In this document: one piece after another, positions 17,999 to 27,156 of the stretch
How the letters are laid out: each line of letters opens with the position of its first letter
Numbering within the stretch: the first letter of the stretch is position 1
Origin: Ruegeria pomeroyi
Lineage (GTDB): Bacteria > Pseudomonadota > Alphaproteobacteria > Rhodobacterales > Rhodobacteraceae
NCBI RefSeq assembly: GCF_021405525.1
Contig: NZ_JAGQAG010000001.1
Span: forward strand, 3,038,001 to 3,102,000
Length of the DNA: 64,000 nucleotides
Reading direction: 5' to 3'
Translations under genes and position numbers: made by a program
The notes under the pieces: model-generated
What the model saw: only the letters and a program-made list of their open reading frames with translations
The model's database searches: none
Told to the model about the DNA's origin: nothing

Positions 17999-18691
17999 AT
18001 GTTTGTCCGTGACGCGCTGAGCTATGCCGCCCTGCCCCTGCCCGACCGGGTCGAGATGAGCGATGCCCGGATGCTGGCGGCGGCAGAGGCGTTTCACGAC
18101 ACCATGCGGCGACGCCACACGGTACGTGACTATGCGGACCGGCCGGTGCCACGCGCGGTGATCGAGGCCTGCATTCGCGCAGCGGGCACCGCGCCCTCGG
18201 GCGCCAATCACCAGCCCTGGCATTTCGTGGCGGTCGCCGATCCGGCGCTGAAGGCGCGGATCCGGGAGGAGGCGGAGGAGGAAGAGCGGCGGTTCTACGC
18301 AGGCGGTGCGGGCGACGAGTGGATCAAGGCTCTGGAGCCGATTGGCACCAATGCGGTGAAAGAGCATCTGACGGACGCCCCTTGGCTGATCGTGGTCTTT
18401 GCCCAACGCTGGGGGCAGTTCGACGACGGCACGCGGTACAAGAACTATTACGTGCCCGAGAGCGTGAATATCGCCACCGGCTTCTTGCTCGCGGCGCTGC
18501 ACCACGCGGGACTGTGTGCGTTGACCCATACGCCCAACCCGATGCGGTTCCTCAACGACGCGCTGGGGCGGCCCGCATCCGAGAAACCCACGATGATCAT
18601 CGCGGTGGGTCACCCGGCAGCGGACGCGACCGTGCCAGAGGTAGCCAAGATCAAGAAGCCGCTGAGTGAGATCGCCACCTTCGCCGAATAG
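17999..18691 (+). CDS. Nitroreductase-family flavoprotein
   Basis: This 230-residue protein has the nitroreductase fold. The FMN phosphate-binding segment is RRRHTVRDYADRPVPRAVIEACIRAAGTAPSGANHQPWHF (residues about 37-76), and the second FMN region is NIATGFLLAALHHAGLCALTHTPNP. The MFVRDALSYAALPLP start and overall pattern resemble the subgroup near iodotyrosine deiodinase rather than classical NfsB. The substrate is unknown. It is convergent with the SLC13 gene, and a pair of perfect hairpins (18697-18742) separates their 3' ends. Confidence 0.87.
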   Translation: MFVRDALSYAALPLPDRVEMSDARMLAAAEAFHDTMRRRHTVRDYADRPVPRAVIEACIRAAGTAPSGANHQPWHFVAVADPALKARIREEAEEEERRFYAGGAGDEWIKALEPIGTNAVKEHLTDAPWLIVVFAQRWGQFDDGTRYKNYYVPESVNIATGFLLAALHHAGLCALTHTPNPMRFLNDALGRPASEKPTMIIAVGHPAADATVPEVAKIKKPLSEIATFAE

Positions 18692-18696
18692 CGCCG

Positions 18697-18742
18697 CCGT
18701 TTTCCGGCACGGAAAACGGGTCGGAAAATTTGCAATTTTCCG
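18697..18742. repeat. Two tandem perfect hairpins (family B) between convergent genes
   Basis: Hairpin 1 has arms CCGTTTTCCG (18697-18706) and CGGAAAACGG (18710-18719) with loop GCA. Hairpin 2 has arms CGGAAAATT (18722-18730) and AATTTTCCG (18734-18742) with loop TGC. Hairpin 1 is identical over all 23 bases to the one at 47874. The position, between nitroreductase and SLC13 stop codons, suits a bidirectional terminator. Confidence 0.75.
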
Positions 18743-18761
18743 TCATCGGCTCCCGATCCGG

Positions 18762-20537
18762 TCACATCGGCCAGAACAGCAGGATGGCCGGGATCGTGAC
18801 GGCCACGATCAATATCTCAAGTGGCAGACCCATCCGCCAGTAATCGCCGAAATGATAGCCGCCCGGACCGAGGATTAGCGTGTTGTTCTTGTGCCCGATG
18901 GGGGTCAGGAATGCCGCCGAGGCCGCCACCGCCACCGCCATCAGGAACGGGTCGGGCGAGACGCCCAGCGCATTGGCCATCTGGATGCCTACGGGCGCGG
19001 CAACAATTGTCGTCGCGGTGTTGTTGAGCACATCCGACAGCGTCATCGTCACCACCATCAGCACCGTCAGGATGGCCCAGGCGGGCCAGCCCTCGGTCAA
19101 TGTCACCAGCCCGCCCGCGATCAGCTGGGTGCCGCCCGAGGCCTCAAGCGCGGCGCCCAGCGGGATCATCGACCCCAGAAGCACCACCACCGGCCATTCG
19201 ATATGGTCGTAGAGCTCGGCAATGGGCAGGATGCCGGTCAGCACATAGGCCACCACCACCAGCCCCAACGCCACCGGCAGGTAGAGAAGCCCGACCGAGG
19301 CCGCCAGCACCGCCGCGCCAAAGAGGCCGATGGCCAGCCATGTCTTGTCATTGGCGGTCACGCTCAGGCCCCGCGTGGCCAATGGCAGGCAGCCCAGCCA
19401 CTCGGTCACATCCGGCCCCCGGTCGCGCGGGCAGAGCAAGAGCAGGATATCGCCCGGCTGCACCTCGGTCCGGCGAATATGCTGGGTGATCCGGGTGCCC
19501 TGGCGCGAGATACCCATCAGCACCGTGTTCTGCCGCCAGCTGAGCCCCAGCCCCTGCGCGGTGCGCCCGGCGATACGGGCGCCGTCGGTCACCACCACCT
19601 CGATCACGTCCAGCCCCTCGCCCGCCGCCGTCAGTGCCTGCTGGCGTTCCTTGTCCGAGAAATCGAGGCTGAGCGCGGCGCGAAACTCGTCCAGCGCTTC
19701 GGGCGTGGCCTCGATCACCAACGTGTCGCCGGCGGCCAGGATGGTGTTGGCGGCGCGGCCATAGCGGCGCTTGCCGTCGCGGATCAGGCCCAGGATCGCC
19801 ACGTCGGCCTTTTCCGCCTCGGCATCCAGTTCTGCCAGGCGTTTGCCGATATGGGGCGACTCTTCTGGCACCGTCAGTTCGGCTATGTATTCGGCCAGCG
19901 CCTCGGCCGCCTCGGCGGCACCTCCGCCGCGCGTCGGGATCAGGCGCCAGCCGATCAGCGCCACAAAGATCAGACCCGCCAGCGCCGCCGCGCCGCCGAC
20001 AGGGGCGAAATCGAACATGCGATACGGCTCGCCCAGCGCCTCGGCCCGGATCGAGGCGATGATGATGTTGGGCGGCGTCCCGATCAGCGTGACCATGCCC
20101 CCCAGGATGGTGGCAAAGGACAGCGGCATCAGCGTCAGCGCCGCCGCCCGCCCCGCCTTGCGCGCGGTCTGGATATCGACCGGCATCAAGAGCGCCAGCG
20201 CCGCCACGTTGTTCATGAAGGCCGAGAGCACCGCGCCAATCCCGCCCATCAGCGCGATATGGGCGCCAAGGCCCCGCGAGGCATCGACCAGCGTGCGTGT
20301 GATCAGGAACACCGCGCCCGAACGCACCAGCCCCGCCGACACCACCAGAACCAGCGCCACCACGATTGTGGCGGGATGGCCAAAGCCTGAAAACGCATCC
20401 TTGACCGGGACAAGCCCCAGCACGACACCGATCAACAAGGCGGAGAACGCCACCAGATCGTAGCGGAACCGCCCCCAGAGCAGCAGGGCAAAGACGGCGG
20501 CGAAAAGGGCGAAAAGCAGGATCTGGTCAATCGTCAT
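18762..20537 (-). CDS. SLC13-family permease with two RCK_C (TrkA_C) domains
   Basis: This 591-residue inner-membrane protein has two blocks of hydrophobic segments separated by a soluble region. The soluble part (about residues 205-375) carries two RCK_C/TrkA_C units: [31 protein letters not shown], and the one around [33 protein letters not shown]. The membrane parts show [24 protein letters not shown] and [19 protein letters not shown], typical of divalent anion:sodium symporters. Substrates in the family include sulfate, dicarboxylates and other anions, and the presence of RCK_C domains suggests ligand or redox control. The start at 20537 is the first residue of the family pattern. Confidence 0.88.
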   Translation of the reverse strand: MTIDQILLFALFAAVFALLLWGRFRYDLVAFSALLIGVVLGLVPVKDAFSGFGHPATIVVALVLVVSAGLVRSGAVFLITRTLVDASRGLGAHIALMGGIGAVLSAFMNNVAALALLMPVDIQTARKAGRAAALTLMPLSFATILGGMVTLIGTPPNIIIASIRAEALGEPYRMFDFAPVGGAAALAGLIFVALIGWRLIPTRGGGAAEAAEALAEYIAELTVPEESPHIGKRLAELDAEAEKADVAILGLIRDGKRRYGRAANTILAAGDTLVIEATPEALDEFRAALSLDFSDKERQQALTAAGEGLDVIEVVVTDGARIAGRTAQGLGLSWRQNTVLMGISRQGTRITQHIRRTEVQPGDILLLLCPRDRGPDVTEWLGCLPLATRGLSVTANDKTWLAIGLFGAAVLAASVGLLYLPVALGLVVVAYVLTGILPIAELYDHIEWPVVVLLGSMIPLGAALEASGGTQLIAGGLVTLTEGWPAWAILTVLMVVTMTLSDVLNNTATTIVAAPVGIQMANALGVSPDPFLMAVAVAASAAFLTPIGHKNNTLILGPGGYHFGDYWRMGLPLEILIVAVTIPAILLFWPM

Positions 20538-20642
20538 GGCGCCAGCATAGAGGGCGCCGCGCGGCCTGCAACCGGCTCCCTTGATCCCGCCCCTCCTCCT
20601 TGTCTATATGGGCGCCAACCAGCAACCAGCGACGAGGACATC

Positions 20643-21383
20643 ATGGCCGGCCATTCCAAATGGGCAAACATTCAGCACCGCAAGGGACGGCAGGACGCAG
20701 CGCGGTCAAAGCTGTTCTCGAAGTTCTCCAAGGAGATCACGGTTGCGGCCAAGATGGGTGACCCGGACCCGGACAAGAACCCGCGCCTGCGCCTGGCGAT
20801 CAAGGAAGCCAAGTCGCAATCGATGCCCAAGGACAATATCGAGCGTGCGATCAAGAAGGCGATCGGCGGCGATGGCGATGCTTATGAAGAAATCCGCTAT
20901 GAGGGTTATGGCCCCAATGGCGTGGCGGTGATTGTCGAGGCGATGACAGACAACCGCAACCGCACCGCGTCGAATGTGCGCTCGACCTTCACCAAGCACG
21001 GCGGCAACCTGGGCGAGACCGGATCGGTCGGCTTCATGTTCGAGCGCAAAGGCGAAGTGGTCTATCCCGCCGAGGTTGGCGATGCCGACACCGTGATGAT
21101 GGCCGCGATCGAAGCCGGCGCCGAGGACGTGGAAAGCTCGGAAGAGGGCCACGTGATCTGGTGCGCCGATACCGACCTGAACGAGGTATCGACGGCGCTG
21201 GAAGCGGAGCTGGGCGAATCGGATTCGACCAAGCTGGTGTGGAAACCCTCGACCACGACCGAGCTGGACCTCGAAGCGATGCAAAAGCTGATGAAGCTGG
21301 TCGACGCACTGGAAGATGACGACGACGTTCAGCGAGTGACCACCAATTTCGAAGCATCCGACGAGGTGATGGCGGCGCTTTGA
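20643..21383 (+). CDS. yebC: YebC/PmpR-family protein
   Basis: This 246-residue protein begins [32 protein letters not shown], the family hallmark, followed by [12 protein letters not shown] and [40 protein letters not shown]. The C-terminal domain ends with [13 protein letters not shown]. YebC proteins have been described as transcription regulators and, more recently, as factors helping ribosomes at difficult proline stretches. The gene stands alone between the divergent SLC13 gene and the glutamine amidotransferase, with two family-A repeats after it. Confidence 0.96.
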   Translation: MAGHSKWANIQHRKGRQDAARSKLFSKFSKEITVAAKMGDPDPDKNPRLRLAIKEAKSQSMPKDNIERAIKKAIGGDGDAYEEIRYEGYGPNGVAVIVEAMTDNRNRTASNVRSTFTKHGGNLGETGSVGFMFERKGEVVYPAEVGDADTVMMAAIEAGAEDVESSEEGHVIWCADTDLNEVSTALEAELGESDSTKLVWKPSTTTELDLEAMQKLMKLVDALEDDDDVQRVTTNFEASDEVMAAL

Positions 21384-21397
21384 ACCCGTCCAAGGCA

Positions 21398-21448
21398 GGG
21401 GGCGCTGCCCCCGCCGCCCGTTCCGGGCGACTCCCCCGGAGTATTTCC
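21398..21448 (-). repeat. Intergenic repeat family A, copy 2 (inverted)
   Basis: On the minus strand it reads GGAAATACTCCGGGGGAGTC, then a CGCCC/GGGCG hairpin, then GGGGGC/GCCCCC. It begins 14 bases after the yebC stop and may serve as its 3'-end structure. Confidence 0.75.
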
Positions 21449-21478
21449 GACCAGAAAGAAGCAGCAGGGCCTGCTCTC

Positions 21479-21522
21479 TTCATTTCGCCCTAAATACTCC
21501 GGAGCGCGAGGCAGAGCCTCGC
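21479..21522 (+). repeat. Intergenic repeat family A, copy 3 (degenerate)
   Basis: It begins TTCATTTCGCCCTAAATACT and continues CCGGAG, like copy 1, then ends in a perfect GCGAGGC/GCCTCGC hairpin with loop AGA. The CCGGGGGA box is shortened. It faces copy 2, so the two make an inverted pair between yebC and the amidotransferase gene. Confidence 0.65.
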
Positions 21523-21582
21523 TTGCCCCCTGCTGGCCATGCGCGCTTGCCCAGCAGGGCACTGCGCGTTAGACGAAGCGCC

Positions 21583-22317
21583 ATGAAACGCTTTCTGATC
21601 CTGCAACTGCGCCCTGAAACCGACGCGGCCGATGCCGAGTTCGCCTCGATCCTCGATAAATGCGGGATCGGGCCGGAGCGGGTGCACCGCATCCGGCTGG
21701 ATTGCGAGGACCTGCCCGAGGGGCTGGATGTGACCGATTACGCGGGCGTCATCGTCGGCGGTGGACCCGGCTGTGTCAGCGACGACCCCGCCACCAAGCC
21801 CGCGACCGAAGCGCGGATCGAGGCGGCGATCCTGGGGCTGATGCCGCAGATCACCGGTGCCGATCATCCCTTCATGGGGTGTTGCTATGGGCTGGGCGTG
21901 CTGGCGGCGCATCTGGGCGGAGCGGTCAGCAAGGCGCGTTATGGCGAGCCGGTCGGTCCCTCGACCTGTACCCTGACCGAAAGCGGCGCGAGCGATCCGC
22001 TGACCGCTGGCCTGCCGCCTGTCTTTGACGCCTATGTCGGCCACAAGGAGGCGGTGCAGGCGCTGCCGCCGGGCTGTACCCATCTGGTCGCCTCGGCCCC
22101 TTGCCCCTATCAGATGATCCGCTGGGGCGAGAATGTCTATGCCACCCAGTTCCACCCGGAAGCGGATGCGCATGATTTCGAACAGCGCATCCGGATTTAC
22201 AAGGATCACGGCTATTTCCCGCCCGAGGATGCCGCGCGACTGATCGACATGTGCCATGCCGCCGAGGTCACGGCACCGGGCGAGATCCTGCGCCGGTTCG
22301 CCCAGCGCTACGGCTGA
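21583..22317 (+). CDS. Class I glutamine amidotransferase-like protein
   Basis: This 244-residue protein has the GATase-1 fold: GVIVGGGPGCVSDDP near residue 55, the nucleophile elbow PFMGCCYGLGVLAA with a Cys-Cys pair near residue 105, and the histidine and glutamate in NVYATQFHPEADAHDF. It resembles stand-alone GuaA-like amidotransferases of unknown substrate that are often annotated as glutamine amidotransferase. The start at 21583 gives the family N-terminus MKRFLILQLRPE. It lies 68 bases before the FAD dehydrogenase on the same strand. Confidence 0.87.
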   Translation: MKRFLILQLRPETDAADAEFASILDKCGIGPERVHRIRLDCEDLPEGLDVTDYAGVIVGGGPGCVSDDPATKPATEARIEAAILGLMPQITGADHPFMGCCYGLGVLAAHLGGAVSKARYGEPVGPSTCTLTESGASDPLTAGLPPVFDAYVGHKEAVQALPPGCTHLVASAPCPYQMIRWGENVYATQFHPEADAHDFEQRIRIYKDHGYFPPEDAARLIDMCHAAEVTAPGEILRRFAQRYG

Positions 22318-22385
22318 CCCAACGGCGCCGTTGCCTGCTGGCCTGCTGCCGTCCTAGGCTGAGGCCAGGACAGGGGAGGATGGAT

Positions 22386-24047
22386 ATGGGCGCGAATACC
22401 GCCGATGCGATCATCGTGGGCAGCGGGCTGGCCGGGCTGGTTGCCGCCGCCGAACTGGGCGACCGGGGCAAGCGGGTGATCCTGTTGGATCAGGAACCCG
22501 AGAGCTTCCTGGGCGGTCAGGCCTTCTGGTCGCTGGGCGGGCTGTTCATGGTCGATACCCCCGAACAGCGCCGCATGGGCATCCGCGACAGCGCCGATCT
22601 GGCCCTGCGCGACTGGCTGGGCAGCGCCCAGTTCGACCGCCCGGAAGACGCCTGGCCGCGCAAATGGGCCGAGGCCTATGTGGAATTCGCCGCTGGCGAG
22701 ATGCGACCCTGGCTGCATGCCATGGGCTTGCGCTGGTTTCCGGTGGTCGGTTGGGCCGAGCGGGGCGGCTCCTATGCCGACGGCCACGGCAACTCGGTGC
22801 CGCGCTTTCACATCACCTGGGGCACCGGTCCGGGCGTGCTGGAGCACTTTCTGCGCCGGGTGCAGGACCACGTGAAGGCGGGCCGGATCGAGTTGCGGTT
22901 TCGCCATCAGGTCAGCCATATCATCATGCAAAACGGTACCGCGACCGGGGTGTCGGGCGAGGTACTGGCCCCGGACACCGCCCAGCGCGGGCAAAAGACC
23001 AATCGCGACGAGATCGGTGAGTTCGAGGTCTATGCCCCCTCGATCCTGGTCACCTCGGGCGGGATCGGCGGCAATTTCGACCTGGTGCGCAAGGCCTGGC
23101 CGCGCGACCGGCTGGGAGAACCGCCGCGCGACATGGTGGCGGGCGTGCCGTTCCATGTCGATGGCCGGATGATCGCGATTTCGGAACGCGCGGGCGGCCA
23201 TGTCATCAACGGCGACCGTATGTGGCATTACACCGAAGGCGTGCGCAACTGGGATCCGATCTGGCCCGACCATGGCATCCGCATCCTGCCCGGCCCCTCG
23301 TCGATGTGGTTCGACGCGCGCGGAAACCGGCTGGCGCCGCCCTGCCTGCCGGGGTTCGACACCCTGACCACGCTGCGCGAGATCCTGAAGACCGGATACG
23401 ACTACAGCTGGTTCGTGTTGACACAGAAGGTGATCAAGAAGGAATTCGCGCTCTCGGGCTCGGAACAGAACCCCGATTTCACCTCGGCCAAATGGTCCGA
23501 GGTGATCCGCCAGCGCATCCTGTCGGGCAAATCCGCCACCGCCCCGGTAGAGGCGTTCAAACAGCATGGCGAGGATTTTGTTGTCGCCCACAGCCTGAGC
23601 GAACTGGTGCGTGGCATGAACCAGCTGGGCGAGGTGGCAATCGACGAGGATCACCTGCGCGCCCAGATCGAGGCGCGCGATGCGCAGATGGACAACCCAT
23701 TCACCAAGGATGCGCAGATCATGGCAATCCATGCCGCGCGCAATTATCGCGGCGACCGCCTGATCCGCACCGCCAAGCCGCACAAGTTTCTTGACCCCGT
23801 CAACGGCCCGCTGATCGCGGTGCGCCTGCATGTGCTGACCCGCAAGACGCTGGGCGGGCTGCATACCAATCTGGATGGCCAGATGCTGGGCGCAGATGGC
23901 CAGGTGGTGCCGGGCCTCTTTGCCGCGGGCGAGGTCGCCGGGTTCGGCGGCGGTGGCTATCACGGCTACAACGCGCTGGAAGGCACCTTCCTTGGCGGCT
24001 GCATCTTTTCGGGCCGCAATGCCGGGCGGTCGCGGGCAATTGCCTGA
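22386..24047 (+). CDS. FAD-binding dehydrogenase (fumarate reductase/ketosteroid dehydrogenase type)
   Basis: This 553-residue flavoprotein starts with a Rossmann FAD motif (DAIIVGSGLAGLVAAAELGDRG, about residues 6-27) followed by LLDQEPESFLGGQAFWSLGG. The C-terminal FAD segment is GLFAAGEVAGFGGGGYHGYNALEGTFLGGCIFSG. Between them lies the substrate domain of the FAD_binding_2 family (SMWFDARGNRLAPP). I chose the ATG at 22386 because GGGGAGG lies 6 bases upstream; the ATG at 22380 is too close to that site. Related enzymes reduce or desaturate organic acids or steroids, and the substrate here is unknown. Confidence 0.87.
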   Translation: MGANTADAIIVGSGLAGLVAAAELGDRGKRVILLDQEPESFLGGQAFWSLGGLFMVDTPEQRRMGIRDSADLALRDWLGSAQFDRPEDAWPRKWAEAYVEFAAGEMRPWLHAMGLRWFPVVGWAERGGSYADGHGNSVPRFHITWGTGPGVLEHFLRRVQDHVKAGRIELRFRHQVSHIIMQNGTATGVSGEVLAPDTAQRGQKTNRDEIGEFEVYAPSILVTSGGIGGNFDLVRKAWPRDRLGEPPRDMVAGVPFHVDGRMIAISERAGGHVINGDRMWHYTEGVRNWDPIWPDHGIRILPGPSSMWFDARGNRLAPPCLPGFDTLTTLREILKTGYDYSWFVLTQKVIKKEFALSGSEQNPDFTSAKWSEVIRQRILSGKSATAPVEAFKQHGEDFVVAHSLSELVRGMNQLGEVAIDEDHLRAQIEARDAQMDNPFTKDAQIMAIHAARNYRGDRLIRTAKPHKFLDPVNGPLIAVRLHVLTRKTLGGLHTNLDGQMLGADGQVVPGLFAAGEVAGFGGGGYHGYNALEGTFLGGCIFSGRNAGRSRAIA

Positions 24048-24127
24048 TGATCAGGCCCTGATCCGATCTTCGAAGCGCTCTGGCCCAGGCCATTCAGCCC
24101 GAGCAAAACGCTGATAGGCTTGGCGGG

Positions 24128-24145
24128 AATGGTGCCCCCACACGG
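24128..24145 (+). repeat. Left attachment-site copy (tRNA-Thr 3' end)
   Basis: The 18 bases AATGGTGCCCCCACACGG are identical, in the same orientation, to 31775-31792, which is the 3' end of the tRNA-Thr gene. A duplicated tRNA 3' end beyond the integrase-side tRNA is the usual scar of integration by a tyrosine recombinase. Confidence 0.75.
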
Positions 24146-24278
24146 GCTATTCAGCAAACCTAAATGACCCATAAAGCACTGCTTTTCAAGGGATAATCAG
24201 AACGGCCCGCCGCGCATGCGTCCCGAAACGTGCGCTATTTGTGTCCCACATCCTTCGAACGAGAGCAAGCCAGTCCCG
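24146..24278. other. Spacer inside the element
   Basis: This 133-base, relatively AT-rich stretch lies between the left attachment copy and the end of the PIN-domain pseudogene. I see no gene, tRNA or strong hairpin in it. Confidence 0.4.
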
Positions 24279-24865
24279 CTATAAGATGGCCACTGCTTCT
24301 TCAGGCGTCTTTATCGAAGCGTCTGGGAAGCTCGTTAACTCTTGCAGTTTCTTGAAGCGCCCATCGCTCGTTACAAACAGCTCCCGACCGACGTTCTCGT
24401 GCGCCCAATACGCTTGCGCATCAAGGATTTGGTTTCTCCACCGTAAGAATGCCGAAGAAGCGATGTCAGATGCACCAACTCCCCGATCTCTCGCGTAGTC
24501 TGCCCACTCGTATGGTGATGCTGGGAACATAGCGAGGTAGATTTCCTCCTCGCGCGCATATCCTTCGGGCCATGAAAAAAACGGTGGCACCAAAAGCCTA
24601 CCCCCCACCGCATGATCGGCTTAAGGAGGTCAAGCCCCCCGAAGCCAAGCCGTCTGCAGCGTTCGCTGAAGACAGCCATATCATCAAGAAACCCACCTTC
24701 AAGCTGACGCTCTGAGGCGCATGAAGCAACCAATGCCAAGTCGGCTCGACCAGCGGCATGCTCTTGGAGCAGCCCTTTGACATTCGCCGCTTCAGCACGC
24801 CCCTCTTCAACCTCGATCAAGCAGTTGGTGTCGAGTGTGAACGAAGTCGTACTCGGCAAGCTCAT
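24279..24865 (-). pseudogene. PIN-domain-like protein gene broken by a single-base frameshift
   Basis: The N-terminal frame (from 24865) reads MSLPSTTSFTLDTNCLIEVEE, with the first PIN aspartate in LDTNCLIE, and continues to about 24607 (LLKPIMRWG). The C-terminal frame continues with GGRLLVPPFFSWPEGYAREE and holds later PIN-like acids (LRWRNQILDAQAYWA, LFVTSDGRFKKLQEL). The break falls in a run of six G on the minus strand (24601-24606). One extra G would join the halves as RWGGRLLV, giving a protein of about 195 residues. PIN domains are usually Mg-dependent ribonucleases, often toxins. The start overlaps the stop of a small membrane-protein gene (ATGA). A sequencing error in the run cannot be excluded. 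Confidence 0.65.
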
Positions 24866-25053
24866 TCTTCGCTAGCCAGTTCTGCCGCTCCCAGTTGTTG
24901 CATCGCCTCGAAAGCCAAATGCTCCCGCCGTTTCGCCCCAAAATACCAAGCCAACGAGTGCAGGCTTATGGTGAGGCAAATTACAAAAACCAAACCAGCA
25001 CCTAGCAAGGTCGCTTCAGGTCGCTCGACCCAACCGACAAATAACAGACGCAA
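24862..25053 (-). CDS. Small single-span membrane protein, hypothetical
   Basis: This possible 63-residue protein has one hydrophobic segment (ATLLGAGLVFVICLTISLHSLAWYF, split here as two parts: ATLLGAGLVFVICL and TISLHSLAWYF) and then a charged tail ending AAELASEE. Its stop overlaps the ATG of the PIN-domain pseudogene by the ATGA pattern, which is the main reason to think it is real. The start codon would be TTG at 25053, and no strong ribosome binding site is seen, so the true start is uncertain. It does not look like a known antitoxin. Confidence 0.4.
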   Translation of the reverse strand: MRLLFVGWVERPEATLLGAGLVFVICLTISLHSLAWYFGAKRREHLAFEAMQQLGAAELASEE

Positions 25054-25328
25054 CCATTGCTCCTGGCACCAGCAAACACAGAGTCAGAAACAGTCCGAAC
25101 GAACCACCGATAACACCAGTTATTTCGGTAAGAACAGCCCATTTACCGGCCCAATAGTCATGGCTCTCGTTGCCATCATCCAAGTCCGATCGAACCTCCT
25201 ATCAACCGCATAGCATACCTCACTTTTCATTAGGTTCTGCCAGAGAATAACCGAAACGGATACAACTGTTAACGCGCGCCTATGGTTTGGTCTGTCCAAG
25301 CCGGGGGATGTCATGCGACCAATGGATC
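25054..25328. other. AT-richer intergenic region before the LysR gene
   Basis: These 275 bases are visibly lower in GC than the surroundings. They would hold promoters for the divergent small membrane protein and the LysR gene. The short open frames in it lack ribosome binding sites and family resemblance. I see no clear operator. Confidence 0.4.
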
Positions 25329-26228
25329 ATGACCAGAATCAATATCGAACAACTCAGGACATTTCTGGCGGTCGTGCGTCTGGGCGGGGTCCGCCGGGCG
25401 GCGTCAGGGCTCAACCTGACCCAGCCCGCCGTCACCGCGCGGATCAAGAACCTTGAGGATTCGCTTGCCTGTGAACTGTTCGAACGGCGCTCGGGGGGGA
25501 TGCGGCTGACCAAGCGCGGCGAGCTGCTTCTGGCCCATGCAGAGAAGTTCGAACATCTCACCGAACTGGTGGAACGCGATGTGGTCGACCCGCAAGGGAT
25601 CGATGGCCGTTTGCGGTTGGGCGTGTCCGAAACCATCGCCCAGTGCTGGCTGCCCGAACTGATTTCAAGGCTGCACGGGCTTTACCCAAGGCTGGATATC
25701 GAATTCAACGTGGATATCTCGCTGAACCTGCGGGCCGGGCTTCTCAATCGCGAGATCGATCTGGCCATCCTCCTCGGCCCTGTGTCCGAGTATTTCGTCA
25801 ACAATATCGAACTTCCCGGCTTTGATCTGGCCTGGTATGCGGCGGCCAATACCGAACCCGGCCTGACCGAAGACAAGTACCTGTCCCGCCCCGTCCTGAC
25901 CTATGCCCGCAATACCCGGCCCTATCGCGAACTCAAGGAGATGCTGTTCGAACGGGTTGGCCCGGATGTGTCGATGTTCCCCTCTTCTTCGCTATCCGCC
26001 TGTTTCCGGCTGGTCGAGGCCGATCTGGGCGTTGCCGTCCTGCCGCGCGCCCTGGGTCAGGAATTCGTCGACACCGGGCGCATCCGGGAATTCGATCCAG
26101 GCTGGGTGCCGTCGCCGCTGCGGTTTACCGCCTCGTATCTGGGCGAACCCAGAAGTCATCTGATTGAAACGGCGGCAAAACTGGCGCTGGAAGTTGCCAC
26201 CGAATACCAGCGTGATAGAAATTCTTAA
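25329..26228 (+). CDS. LysR-family regulator of the DUF1445-TRAP operon
   Basis: This 299-residue LysR protein has the N-terminal winged helix (INIEQLRTFLAVVRLGGVRRAASGLNLTQPAVTARIKNLEDSL, residues 4-46) and an effector domain from about residue 90 (GRLRLGVSETIAQCWLPELISRL). It precedes, on the same strand, the DUF1445 gene and TRAP transporter, with an 79-base gap that holds a candidate LysR site (26227-26253). This suggests it responds to the imported compound. I chose ATG 25329 because it gives the family N-terminus MTRINIEQLRTF; an upstream in-frame start would add 14 residues. Confidence 0.87.
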   Translation: MTRINIEQLRTFLAVVRLGGVRRAASGLNLTQPAVTARIKNLEDSLACELFERRSGGMRLTKRGELLLAHAEKFEHLTELVERDVVDPQGIDGRLRLGVSETIAQCWLPELISRLHGLYPRLDIEFNVDISLNLRAGLLNREIDLAILLGPVSEYFVNNIELPGFDLAWYAAANTEPGLTEDKYLSRPVLTYARNTRPYRELKEMLFERVGPDVSMFPSSSLSACFRLVEADLGVAVLPRALGQEFVDTGRIREFDPGWVPSPLRFTASYLGEPRSHLIETAAKLALEVATEYQRDRNS

Positions 26229-26253
26229 TCGATATCGAGAAAAAGTTTCGATT
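26227..26253. promoter_or_regulatory. Candidate LysR box before the DUF1445-TRAP operon
   Basis: Arms AATCGA (26227-26232) and TCGATT (26248-26253) face each other over 15 bases, right after the LysR stop and about 55 bases before the DUF1445 start. The arms are only 6 bases, so chance is possible. Confidence 0.4.
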
Positions 26254-26307
26254 TGAGTTTATAGAGCTAACCGGCGACCCTCGCTTCATCTCGATGGAGG
26301 GGCCCGC

Positions 26308-27135
26308 GTGAGCGAAACATACCAGAAGCTGAAAAACAGCACATTGGACGAACAGCGCGCCGCGATCCGGTCCGGCGCGTACCGGTCGCACACGGCGGGG
26401 CTGGGCCAAGGCCACTTGCAAGCCAACCTGGCAATCATGCCCGAGGCCTATGCGCTTGACTTCATGCGGTTCTGTCAACGCAACCCCAAGCCCTGCCCGT
26501 TGACCGGAGTTTCCGACACCGGCAACCCGATGATGTTCACCCTGGGCCGCGACATCGACATCCGGACCGACGTTCCGGCCTATAACATCTACCGCGACGG
26601 AAAGCTTGCAGGCTCTGCCAGCGACATATCCGACATCTGGCGGGACGATCTGGTGGTGTTTGCTCTGGGGTGTTCGTTCACCTTCGAACATGCGTTGATG
26701 CGGGCCGGGATACCTGTCTGGCATATCGACAACGACAAGACGGTGCCGATGTTTCGCTCGAATGTCGACACGGTGCCGGCAGGTCCCTTTTCCGGCAAGA
26801 TGGTAGTGTCGATGCGCGCCATCCCCGAAAGCCGCGTCAGCGAAGCCATCGAGATTTCGCGCCGCTTTCCGCTGGCCCATGGCGCACCGGTCTATTGGGG
26901 CGACCCGGCTGGTCTCGGCATCGCCGACCTGTCCGCCCCGGACTGGGGCGACCCTTCGCCCATCGGCCCCGGCGAGGTGCCGGTATTCTGGGCCTGCGGT
27001 GTGACCCCGCAGGTCGCGATCGAGGCCGCCAGACTGCCGCTCTGCATTACCCACAAGCCGGGACACATGCTGATCACCGACGTGGCCGAGGACGCCGAAG
27101 CCCCGGTCCTTTCAGTCACCAATGACAAGACATAA
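26308..27135 (+). CDS. DUF1445 putative hydro-lyase (D-glutamate cyclase-like)
   Basis: This 275-residue protein matches the DUF1445 family: RSGAYRSHTAGLGQGHLQANLAIMP at the N-terminus, CQRNPKPCPLTGVSDTGNP near 55-75, DDLVVFALGCSFTFEHALMRAGIPVWHI near 115-140 and VFWACGVTPQVAIEAA near 230. Family members are annotated as putative hydro-lyases; the vertebrate relative is a D-glutamate cyclase that makes 5-oxo-D-proline. The start is GTG at 26308 with GGAGGGG upstream, since an upstream ATG frame closes at once. The TRAP genes follow after 21 bases, so it probably acts on the imported acid. Confidence 0.85.
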   Translation: MSETYQKLKNSTLDEQRAAIRSGAYRSHTAGLGQGHLQANLAIMPEAYALDFMRFCQRNPKPCPLTGVSDTGNPMMFTLGRDIDIRTDVPAYNIYRDGKLAGSASDISDIWRDDLVVFALGCSFTFEHALMRAGIPVWHIDNDKTVPMFRSNVDTVPAGPFSGKMVVSMRAIPESRVSEAIEISRRFPLAHGAPVYWGDPAGLGIADLSAPDWGDPSPIGPGEVPVFWACGVTPQVAIEAARLPLCITHKPGHMLITDVAEDAEAPVLSVTNDKT

Positions 27136-27156
27136 CGTCCAACGAGGAGAACGAAG

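Noticed and set aside
18697-18742. The hairpin pair as part of a CRISPR array
   Set aside because: The two hairpins have different arms and loops, there are no regularly spaced repeats with unique spacers, and no cas gene is near.
25120-25314. A 64-codon minus-strand frame before the LysR gene
   Set aside because: No ribosome binding site, no family resemblance and it covers the likely LysR promoter.
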